DNA of 64,000 nt, from NCBI GenBank assembly GCA_964036045.1, contig OZ038389.1:67963453-68027452 (forward strand). The letters run 5' to 3'. Below are positions 50,001 through 61,200 of the stretch, in pieces. The notes under the pieces were generated by a model. That model made no database searches and had not been told where the DNA came from. It saw only the letters and a list, made by a program, of their open reading frames with translations. Numbering within the stretch: position 1 is the stretch's first letter; every line of letters starts with the position of its first letter. The translations under genes were made by a program, and so were the position numbers. This DNA is from Eutreptiella sp. 'Long Island Sound 2002' (lineage: Eukaryota; Euglenozoa; Euglenophyceae; Eutreptiales; Eutreptiaceae).

Positions 50001-52098
50001 GCGATGACGGGCTCGGCGAACTCATACTGCAGAGATGGCACAGTGGAGGCAGGGCGTCCACCCCACTCCCATTGTGGTCCTGGAGCAGCGAGCCATAGTC
50101 TGCCCCTGATGCGGAGGATCATAAGGGGACCGGTACTATGGTCCAGTTGGGCCGTTGCTGAGCAGCAGCCACACCCCTCAGGCCAAGGGTGTGAGTGCAG
50201 AAGGGTTAACCATCCCAACACAACCAAGTGCGTGAAACTGGAAGCACCAACGCAACCGGCAAAATTACTCGGCTGGGGCCTCATTTGGCACCATAACATC
50301 CCATAGCACTATCAGTGATGGTTACTCCCCTGCCCATCCTCCACCTCCACCCTCCCTCCTCCATGTCAGACCCATTTTTGGCACCGCCGGCAGTGAAGTC
50401 AGGGCATTGTCTCTGAGGTTGGAGCAGGAGTGCTGTTGAGGGTATAGGCCTGTTTTTATGATGTGTTAATAGAAGGAGTCTTAATCCGCCGTGAAGAAAA
50501 CTGGGGCAAGATGTCACTGATGCTGAGCAAGTGTTGCTGCCACAATTCAAAGTGGGGCTTGCCTTGACATCTGCCTAAAGACAATCCTGCATCTGACAAC
50601 CCCCAACTGTGACGGCCAAAGGGCCTGCTGCTGGCGATTGTGCTACAGTAACCAACCCAACTCCATTTGTGACTGCAGCCGCCCACGAACTCGTTCAGTC
50701 CCGTGATATGTGGCATCCATGTGGTTCACCAACTTGAACCCCACTTGAACACCAGTTGCCCGCTGACCGCCGTCAGCGGGCCATCCACTGCCAGCACTCA
50801 ACTGCCAAACTGCTTGTCTAGACTTGACCTTTCCGCTTTACCGCAACCGAAACCGAATAGCGTTGTCCTTTGTGTAAACCCCCTGATCCAAATTTTCATA
50901 TGCAGTGACATGCCCACCCCCTTTTGCAACAGACAGAAGCGCACTTGTTCGACGCCCTGACACACCCGTGGCACCACGGGCCCCAAGGCACACTTACCAC
51001 TCCCTTGGACTTTTGCCTGAGGCGGAGGTCTGCCGGGTGGCATCCTCGTGGAGGCATATGGTGTATGTATTTGGTGAGGGTGAGCACACGGTCGCCGTCT
51101 AGGGCGCTGTTGTCCCTGATTTCGGCCATCCGACTTGTGGTTTGCGTGGGGGATACACGGCAACCCCCCGCCCCCCCTCCGCAAGTATGGTGTGGTCTAC
51201 TCACAACAACCCCATCTCTCTGGGTGTTTTTGTGGCCAGGAATATAAAGTTACGAGAATGAGCGAATGGTGTGTGGGAAGACAAGGAAAGAGGGGCTGGA
51301 ACGTGCGTGTAAGTGCTAGTTCTCCCTTTCCCGGATCAACAAGCCCAATTTGCTATGACTCCTACTAGTCAATGGATTGACACCCGTCATGCATAGATTT
51401 AGTGATCACCTTTCCTTTGACCCCAGTGCACATCGTGTTTTGGTTGGCACGGGTTACCCGTATCCCATCTTTGCCACCATGCTTGCAGATAGCACTTTGC
51501 CAAAGTGGCACTGCAATGAAGAAACCCGTGTGTTCCCTATTACCTAATACCGAAGGGCTTGATGAGCCACACTGACCCGGCATGGCTACTCTCGTCCGTC
51601 GCATGCAGTCCTGCCAACGCCATTTTCCGCATTGTGTTTCTTTCACCCTTCATTGTTGCGTGCCCCCACGTTGATGACAATTGCTTCGTCCCAAAGCGAT
51701 GTTTCCTCATTCACTTTGTGACCCGATCCCTTTCCAATGGGGCAACTCCAGGATCTACCTTCGTCATTGTGACCTTTATGCTTTGACACATCTAAAACTT
51801 GGGGTGCATTGTGCGCACACGTAGCACCGTTCACGTGGGGCGTGTAGGTGCGAAAAGTGCTGTAAACACCATGGATATTTCCAGTAAATGTAGGGATTGC
51901 CAAAAGGGGGATGGCAGGCGGGTTCGCCCACTTCTAACGTAAGCTTATGGCGCCACCGCCGTAAACGTTTACAGCACTGGCTCCGTAAATTGGCAGGGGC
52001 ATTGGAGGGGAAGCAATCAAGTAGCAAGGGGATTCGAACCACCCCAAGAGGAATAGAGACTACACCCCTCCTTGGAGCCCTTTGTGACGGAGAAGGGC
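47044..52098. other. No host gene recognised; probable dead transposons
   Basis: Includes a (TG)n run at 48226-48250. Minus-strand open stretches at 49117-48848 and 51903-51643 (DEAIVINVGARNNEG) look protein-like but match nothing I know. The repeat at 49620-49850 is listed separately. Palindromic GTAAACGTTTAC lies at 51961-51972 with flanking 12-bp inverted repeats (51856-51867 and 51967-51978). Confidence 0.4.
49620..49850 (-). repeat. Dispersed minus-strand coding-like repeat, copy 2
   Basis: Homologous to 8230-8440 on the same strand. It starts with the shared CCACTCCCCTGCCAG and ends near a shared GGTGGTGCGCTGCA-like word. Both frames are interrupted. Further minus-strand scraps up to about 50300 may be the same dead element. 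Confidence 0.45.
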
Positions 52099-53495
52099 AG
52101 AGATGGACAAACTAGGAGGAACCTGCATAGTCCACCTATTGCATCATGCTAAGGGTGAACTCAAAAGCTTTCCGCACAAGCCCAACGGGACACACCGGTG
52201 AACACCACCAAGGGGCATGGGGGGGTTATTCTGTAGTGGGTACCCATTTACAGCGCCACCGTTGTAGATGTTTACGGTCCCGGCGCTGTAGAATGAGAGG
52301 GGGTAAATTCCGACGATTCTCGTGACACTGGGGTTTTTGTCGCAGTGCCCTTCACCGGCACCAGCTAGAAAAAGCATCTAAACACCGTGACAAGTGTTAA
52401 AACGGCAAGCTGTACAGATGCAGGGGTCATGAAAATATGGGGTGATCTCAAAAGGTTTGGATCCAATAGTTGAAATTGTTAGGTTGTCTTTTCGAGGGTG
52501 GTTGGAAACGGGTTGTAAGAGCTAGAAATTCTTCCAAGTGGGGATCCCCCTAGTCTCACTGCAGCGCCCCACCTTCCCGAACCTCTTGTTTCCGATGATT
52601 ATCGTGACAATGGGGTTTTGTGGCACTCCCCATCATCGGCACCAATGACAAATGTGACTAGCATGCCCTTGGGTGCACCCTAGTCCATGTGTGCTACAAT
52701 CGTGTGTGTGCGGTCCAGCTGAACCTCAGGGGGTTGGCGGGGGAAATCCATAAACACCATAAAAATGTTGCAAAATTTGCAATAGTTGCAGCAAAATGTG
52801 TGATTGCACGGGGGTGCAATCTAAATTTTGGGCGACCAGCCCCCCCGGGTTCAGCTAGACCGCACACACACGATTGTAGCAGACATGGGCCAGGGTGCAC
52901 CCAAGGCATGCTAGTCACATTTGTCATTGGTGTTGATGACGGGGAGTGCCACAAAACCCCATTGTCATGATAATAATCCCGAACAAGAGGTTCGCGAAGG
53001 TGGTGCGCTGCAGTGAGACTAGGGGGGTCCCCACTTGGAAGAATTTCTAGCTCTTACAACTCGTTTCAAACCACCCTCGAAAAGACAACCTAACAGCTTC
53101 AACTGTTGGATCCCATTAGGCTGGTGTGGAAACCTTTTAAGATCACCCCCATATTTTCATGACCCCTGCATATGGCAGTTTGTACAGCTTGCAGTTTTAA
53201 CATTTGTCACTTTGCTTAGATGCATTTTTTGGTTGGTGCTTATGAAGGGCGTGGCGACAAAAACCCCAATGTCACAATAATCGTCGCAATTTACCCCCTC
53301 TCATTCTACGGCGCTAGCGCTGTAAACATTTACAACGGTGGCACCATAAATGTGTACCCATCCCCCCATGCCCATTGGTGGTGTTCACTCGTGTGTCCAG
53401 CTGCCATAGGTTATGACGGGGATCACACTTAGCACATATGGGAAGCAACAATGGACTATGCTACCCCCCCCCCCCCCCTTCTCCGGTCCATCTCT
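52099..53495. repeat. Long inverted repeat (foldback element), about 640-bp arms
   Basis: The left arm 52099-52735 and right arm 52841-53495 are reverse complements over nearly their whole length. Landmarks: AGAGATGGAC (52099-52108) with GTCCATCTCT (53486-53495), GCATAGTCCA with TGGACTATGC, and GCTACAATCGTGTGTGTGCG with its complement near the centre. The arms have diverged by substitutions and short indels. The 105-bp spacer holds a perfect hairpin GATTGCAC-GGGG-GTGCAATC (52802-52821). No coding sequence is apparent. A 17-base poly(C) interrupts the right arm near 53464. Confidence 0.88.
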
Positions 53496-54206
53496 TGGCC
53501 TGCAGACAGAGAAAATATTTTTGGTCATAGTATTGGTATCCAATCACTAGGCATAGTACTTCTTTTTTTTACAGTTGCGGTGTTGTCATCATTTTTGTAG
53601 GGAGATGTGACATTGAGGGTTAATCTCTACACCAAACATTACAAAAAATGGGAGTATTGACAAAGTGTTCGGGTCTCATTTCATCAATATTTCCCTCCTT
53701 GCGGCTGTCCAAGTAGGGAGATGTCTTTTAAATGGAAAATGCAACTTATAGCGATCTGTCTTTTTGTGGATCTATTTTACACATTCCCTTGCCAATGACT
53801 CCTCATACCATATCTAAGGTCCAGATTCTGCGCTACTAGTTTAAACCTTTGCTGGAACTGCGTTTTTCACATACATCTCGGTATAGAGAAAATGCAAAAT
53901 GTGACTGAGATTTGTCAATGTTTACGATGCTGGTGCGGTAAAATTTTCATTGGTCATAAATTTGCGATCAGGGGGTTAGAAGCCTGTCGTGCGCATGTTT
54001 TCAAAAAGAGTGCATTTTTTACGGTGCCTTGGGTTTGGGGGTTTACGGCTGTAGGTGTGCGCGTAGTGCGCCCCAAGAAAAAGCATAGCCTTCCAATCTG
54101 GCCCCATTTCAGTATCTCCTTGTGTTCTTGGAAAAGCGATGATGAAATGCCTCATGAGGACAACCATGTCTCCAAAAGATGTCACCGCAATGCACCATGA
54201 AATCTA
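53496..54206. other. A/T-rich non-coding DNA
   Basis: No exon or repeat recognised apart from a TTTACGATGC...GGTGCGGTAAA word near 53921 that echoes the foldback arms. Confidence 0.4.
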
Positions 54207-54676
54207 TACTGTTGAGATACCACTTAGCCACTCAGACGTACATCCTCAGGTGGTCTCCCACCTTAGTACCGGAGCACTCAAATGAGGCTTAACTTCTGAA
54301 GCCGGAAGTCATCGCTGAACGTCAGTAGGGTAGTGGTCAGACCAAAGGAGTCATACTCAATGCAGGTTTGCCACTTAACCCCCACCGGTATTTCTCCCGA
54401 GTCCTCACTTTCCCCATCTCGCTCTTGTCGTAGTAGCGGTCATGGATGTTTGATTTTTGTATGTGCGGGATTCAGGGCCGTTTCGAGCAGCAATTACTTG
54501 CGGGATCAACTCTTCACCCGCGATATATCATGTACTGTTGAGATACCACTTAGCGACTCAGACGTACATCCTCAGGTGGTTTCCCGCCTTAGTACCGGAG
54601 CGCTCAAATGAGGCTTAACTTCCGAAACCGGAAGTCATCGCTGAACAACAGCAGGGTAGTGGCCGGACCAAAGGAG
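54207..54676 (+). repeat. Pair of 144-bp direct repeats
   Basis: 54207-54350 and 54533-54676 are direct repeats with about eleven substitutions and no gaps, separated by 182 bp. Each begins TACTGTTGAGATACCACTTA and ends ACCAAAGGAG. The layout resembles a miniature terminal-repeat retrotransposon, but the ends are not TG...CA and no primer-binding site is evident. Confidence 0.85.
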
Positions 54677-55204
54677 TAGCTACAAAGCAACTATCTTTCA
54701 TTGTCCATGGTTGGCACCACCATGGTTTATAACCCTCCGCATCTATTCGCCGGGGGATGTGTCACTCGGCCCATCTTGCATTCATTATTTTGATGAGTCA
54801 ATATTTTCATATTTGGCGTTCGCTTAACCACGATCCCATTCATTACCACCATTTGTTTTTCACTCTCCAGATCCTTAGTATCTTTACTATTCGCTATTGT
54901 TTTCCACTTCACCGCCGTCCTGCTCTAGACCAGGAAGTCTCAAACTTCCGATGCTTATGTAAAGTACAATTGTGCAGGCGCAACCGCACCACACTCCCAC
55001 CATCAGATGCGTAGCATGTGCCAATGTTCATCCACTTCAAGCTCTTGCATGCATGCCTTCCTCACCAGCTCGGTCCCAATATTCAGTCTTGAGTAGGGTC
55101 AGGGTAGCACTGCGGATCTTTTGGATGGGGTTGATGTCTCTGCTGTCCTGCTTTCCCCAAGTCGTACATTTTTTCACAGGAGGACTCCATGTAGTTGATG
55201 ATGA
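54677..55204. other. Upstream region of the receptor-channel gene
   Basis: No clear exon. An upstream coding exon for the extreme N-terminus could be here but I cannot support one. Confidence 0.3.
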
Positions 55205-58200
55205 ATGCCACCTTTTGTCGCCATGGAAGTTGAGCCTGATGGATACCTGCAGTACCACACCAAGATCACCATCTTGGGGGTGGGTACACATGGGTATCTT
55301 TGCTCGGGGGGCACAGGAATTGCAGCAAGCTCACTGGAGTTGGAGGAGGCAGACAATGATGAAATGCCGCGGAATTTCGAGAGGTGTCAACACTGTCCTC
55401 AACACTGTCCCGTGTGCTTCACCCAGCCTGGCAACTCTCCCAAGCGGGGGGCTCATATCAGGGCTGGGGCCTTCGTTCTTGCTGCTGCCACTGCTGCTGC
55501 TGTTCCTCTTGCTGTTGCTGTTGCCGCTGCTGGTGCCGCTGCTGTTGCTGTTGCTGCTCCTGTTGCTGTTGCTGGGTCGTTGTTACTGTTGCTATTGCTG
55601 CTGCAGCTATCACTGTTACTGTTGTTGCTGCTACTGCGGCTACTGCTGCCACTCTTCCTCTCACTGTTGCTGTTGCTGTTGCTGATTTTGTTGCTGCTGT
55701 TGTCGCCGTCGCCGTCGCTGTCCCGTGCTGTCGCTGCTGCTGCCGCTGTTTCTGTTTCTGTTGCTGTTTCTGTTGCTTTTGCTTCACGGTCTGCTGCTGC
55801 TGCTGTTGTTGCTGTTGCTACTGCCGTTGCTGAGCAACAGCAATGGTAAGGTCAACAGCAGCAGCAACAGCAACAGCAACGAGACAGGCTCATTTGTGGT
55901 GCTCCAGCTGTACCAACGCAGGCAGTTGCGCATTACCACCGGATGGATGCGCCTTGGGAGGGTTGGTGTCTTATGTGACGCGGGTCTTTGCATTGCACAC
56001 GTGCTGCTCCCCCCGCAGGTGTGTGTGGTCAGTTCGACCCGTCGATGTCTGGAACACAACGGGATCCGCCCCGTCGTCTCTAAGCTCTTTCCGGCACCGA
56101 CAGCGTCGCCAGCGACCCCCGATTGTTGGGGTGGGCAGCACGCAGGACGAAGCCATGTACGTGAAGTATGGCGATTCCGTTGTCCTGCAGCATGTGAAAA
56201 CGGGATGCCGCCTGTCAGTCTGCACTAATCTGCCCTCGGAGTTTGCCCCCAATTGTTTCACGGTCGATTTTGTGTCGGGTCATCATGTGAACGTGGCCGA
56301 TCGGTGTTTCCGCATTCTGCCCAAGTACAAAATTCGGCAGGAAGGGGAATACATCCGATTGAAAGATCAGGTGTGCACGCCAAGGGCTTTTATGGTACGG
56401 TACGGTACGGTACGCTACGACACAGCACAGTACGGTATGGTATGGTATGGTATGGTATGCCTGAGCGTGTACAGGCCCCGGCTCAGAATTGGGTCAGTCG
56501 TTACTGCCCTCCTCCCTCAGCGTATGATCTCTGGGACTTCCAGGCGTTTGTCGTTTCGTTGTGGTACTGCCTCCTCGGGTATCGAACTCAGGAGTTTGAT
56601 AGACCACTGGGTACCTCTGGAAGCGGTGCCGCTACCGCCGGTACCATCCGTTACCATCTTGTTACCAGCTGCACCGAGAAGGAGAACAACAGGAAGGAAA
56701 ACCCTTGGAAGTGCCCCGGGGGACCCCAATTCCCAGCATCAGTGCAGGGCCGCAACAGTCTGCCACGAGTGGTGGTAGGAACAACAGTTTTGGGGTGTGG
56801 TCTCGACAGAGGCAATTGAGGCAGAACGGACTGGCAGCCCGTAAAGGAGGGGCACCCCTGCCCTCCCGCCCACGCGATTGGGACGCGGGATATGCAATTT
56901 TGCGGGTGAGAGTGGACTCTGCCTGCACTGCCGCCCACAAATGACGTGGGCCACACAGCAGTCGCAGTGAGGACTGAGTACACGGTGCCTGGCCAGGCCA
57001 GCCTCTCTTCTGTGCACTGCCCTGAATCAGCGTTGGATAGCGGGTGGATGGGTGTCAGGCGTGAGTCGCTGGTTTTCTTTTTCTGGCGTAAGTTGCGTTT
57101 TTTTTTTGGGTAAGTCGAGTGGATAAAAAAACTTAGAAATGTATGGCACGTGACTTTTTGAGACACAACCTGCACCTGAAAATTTTTTACGCGACTTACG
57201 CTTTTTTTTTTAAAAAAAAAGATACGCAAGTTACGATGTTGTAAAAAAAAAAGATTGCGCAACTTACGCCTTTTTTGTTACGCGACGTACACTTTTTTTG
57301 TTACACGACCTACAGCAAAAATAAACGCAACGTACGCCTTTTTTTTTCAAAGAAAAACGCGACTTAGGCTTTTTTTTAAAAAAAATTAGGCAATTTACGC
57401 CAAAAAACCAAAGAACTATCCCCCCGCTCTGAAGTGTTGGGGATGGCGAGGGTGACATAGCCAATCTGCCCATCTGTGGGCCACTCCTGATTATGTCCCC
57501 CCTTTGAAGCGTTGGGGACCCCCTAGGCGGCGGGGGTTAAGTAGCCAATCTGCCCAATTGTGGGCCACTGCTGATTTTGTCCCCCGCTGTGTAGCGTTGG
57601 TCGCCCTACAAGACGGCATGCACCCTAACAGGGTCATAGAACGGTTGCTTTCGCTTGGAGGCACCGCCACATATTTATTGTTAGTAGTGACGATGCGAAG
57701 GGTTCCATTGATTTGTTTGGGCCATGGACTGCAGAGTGCCAGTATGGGCCTTCAAAGTCCACATTTGGAAGCCACTTCTTGGTACTTTCTTGGTCCGGCC
57801 AATGTTGAAACGCCTTTAGCAAGAGGGTGTTTCCACACATGCCCAGGCTTTGGGTTTTCAAAAGGATGGTTGGTCATGTGGCTATGAATCGTCGCATCTT
57901 TGTGACGAGGTGGTTGGCCATCAGGGAAGCCTGGAGGACATTGATGGTATCCTGACACCTTTGCCGAAAGGATTCATCAAGGAAGCATTGCGCATCATCA
58001 ATGCGGATTGCTCCGTTCGAGTCCCCGGCACCATCCCGGAGAATGGATGGGAGGAGGAAGAGAGTTGATGGAAGCATGGAGAATCTCCTCCTACCCCAGC
58101 CTCTAACTCCATGCCCCCGCCCCCATCTACTTACCCCCTCCTTTTTGATCAAGAGGATCCTCTTTCGCAACCTGGGGGCAATATTGCTGCCTCCGCCTGC

Positions 58201-61200
58201 ACACTCAATGACACCTTGAGCGTCAGGAACAAAAAAAATATTGCTGCCTCCTCCTCGCAGCCAACAGCCGGAGAATCGCCTGCCTCCCTAGCCTCCAACT
58301 CCAAGGACATGATGGGAAGTCAGTGAAAGGCAATGTTAAGGCCCCTCCACAAACCCTGCAGTCCGTTGCCTCTTCTAACCCCCCCCCATAAGTGATGACG
58401 CCCGTCCATAGGTGATCATCCATGGGGGGCGAGTTGAGGTCCCCGAGGCACACCCAAAAGGTGCAGAGGGCCAGTTGGTGAACGACGAACAGTTCATTCA
58501 AGAGCTAGAGAGAGTACGTTAGCGCGCCGGGCACGCGCCGTGCAAAGTTTTCCCACGCTTTGGTTTGGCCCCTCGAGTTGGGGTTAATGACTCCCACTCT
58601 TCGGTGTGGCCACTTGAGTGGTTTGTCACACACAAGAGGGGGATTCTTTGATTTTGAGGTGGGTGGCCATGATGGGGCCTACAAGGGTAGGGTGCATGTG
58701 ATCGTCCCATTTGTTGGGCGAAAAAATGGGAAGTCATTTGATTGCCAAAAGTCATACAATGTGCTTGTGCTTAGGGTTCCTGGGCTAGAGGAGGGAGTGA
58801 TGTTTGGGGGTAAAGCATTGTGATAGATGGCCGGAACATTTGTTTGGATGCGGGCACGCGCTGGGCACGCGCCCGGGCAAACGTACCCTCAGAAAAGTAC
58901 CTTGTGACGGATATCCGTGACGCTTGTGCGCGGAGTAGCAACCCGCGTGCAAAGCCGTGGTCATCAAACATGAAGTCTGGTATGATTTACAAGCATGTGT
59001 TCGGCGACTTCTTAAAATTGGCTCCACGCCATTATGGTCGAATGCGAAGAATGTATTGGCCCGAGGTGACCGGACTCAGGCGGTATCGCTGCCTTGAGCT
59101 TCGTAGCCGGTGGCGGCGGCAGCAATATAGTCATTTTGATACCGCTTGCCAAAGGCCGAAGGGCAAATTGCATTTTTCGTTGCGATCATGATGAGCGCTT
59201 CACATGGGTGTGCTGGTATAAAAACCACCCTTCACGCCACGACTCCATTGCTTTACCCGTGCCGGAGGTACCCAAAATGTCCGTGGGGGCTATATGCTTC
59301 ACCTCCTCCGATAGCAATGGTGGTTGTTGGGTGGTTCTTGTGCCCCCCTCCCCCCTTTTATTTTGGAAGAAGGGTTTTTTTTCCCCATACGCCACTTATG
59401 CCCAAAAAAAAAATGATACGACTTACGCCAATATAAAACGCCACTTATGCGTATTTTCGCAATCGAGCTACACTTTCCTCGGTGGATGGGGCTGAGCACC
59501 CCATGAGCCTCGTTCGTCTTGTGTGCACCTGGTGCAGGTACTATTCCGCTTCGCACACTCGGAATGGCGTCACCTCAACGCAATAGAAAGCCCCAGATCG
59601 AGCAGCAGCCGGTCCCACGAAGTCAATTGCGGGCCGCAGCAGTTTGCATGGCGGCTGCAGTTGTACGATGACCCCGTGGCTGATCCCTCGGACATCCGTG
59701 CGGGCAATCCGGTGATGCTGTATCACCAGGAAATGGATGGGCTCTTTACTGCCCGCGTGCACACTGCCGAGACAATGCGCAGAGAGGTCGCTCGCTCTCC
59801 TTCTGCGTCTTCATCATTTAATGCCTCTTGTTTCCAGGGTAAGGGAACCGCCGAAGGCCCCGAATTTTTCTTTGGGCGTGGTTTGGGGAGGGGAAGAATT
59901 TCTGGTACAAGACATTTTTCACTGCAACATATGTTCCTCAAAATGAGCGACGCCCCCGACCCAGGCATCCTCCCTATTTCGACCTATATTTGGCGGGTGT
60001 GCCCCACCGGAGCCGGTCCGCCCCCCTCACCCCCGGTCAGGGACTCAAACGTTTACTGCTTCACATGGTGCTCTGACTGTGCGACCCGGGCCGAAGGCTG
60101 AGTGGCTGATTGTGTGCCCCGCATGTGTCATCCGCACTTTGTGTGTGGGACTGCTCACCCTGCATTTGTTCCAAGACTGAAACGTCTCTAGTTTCAGGAT
60201 CTGCGTGAAGGTAAGGTGTTCTGAGGGCGCCAAGCAGGAGCGGTTGCAGAAGTGGTTACCGCCGAGCAGGAAAGCGATGGGAGGCCGTTTGCGGCGGTTG
60301 ACAGAGGCTGACAGGAGTTGGGGCTTTGGACGACTGCTGTGGAGGGTGCAAGTGGTTGTACACCATGGCCCGGCGCCGGTGTGCACTTCCATCACATCTC
60401 AGACACGGACATAGACAGGCAGGAATACAATGGGGAGTGCAAACCGACGTCAAAACTACGGCACACATTCATCAGCACAGCGCATCGCTTTACTACCGCA
60501 GCACTGAGCAGCACTGCAGCAGCAGAGAGCGCTACATCAACACCACAGCGGTAAAGTAGCATTACAGTTGGCACCACAGCCGCACTGCAACCGCAGTACA
60601 ACCGCACTACAAGAGCACTACAGCACAGCAGCACAGCAGCACAGCAGCAGCACAGCAGCCAAGACGACGTACCGCAGCGCTACAGCGGCGCTACAGCAGC
60701 ACGGCAGAGGGCATTTGTGGGCCGTTCGTTGTATTGTGCCACACGCCGTTGCGGGCGGATGCGATGTGCTGCCGCCGCGGGTGCATACCGCCCCCGATAG
60801 CCCGTCATCGATGCTGCGGCACAGACCTCCGCCGGGACCGACGATGCCGACTCCAGCGACAGCGGCACCTCCGACGTCGAGGCCCATTTGAGTGACCCGT
60901 TCGGGTCGTTCGAGTTCGGGGCCTCGGCGGCCCGGGACCTCAGCATCCCCGAAGTCCAGTCGCCGTCGTGCCCCCCGCGGGGTCCCAAGGGCCCCGGGGC
61001 CTTCCCCAAGCACACCACCTCCCACTCCTCCCGCAAGCGCTCCAGCCACGACATGTCGACTTCGGCCTCGGAGACGTTCCCCTCGCTCTCCCCCCGGTCC
61101 TTGGACCCCCTGCCCTCCCTCGTGACGCCGCCCGGGTCCTTCGTGGGCGAGAAGATCAGCGCCCTGTCCAAAAAGATGAGCTCGCTCTTGGGCGAACAGT

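Noticed and set aside
54207-54676. LTR retrotransposon
   Set aside because: Repeat ends are not TG/CA, the 182-bp interior has no primer-binding site or coding sequence, and no target duplication was found.
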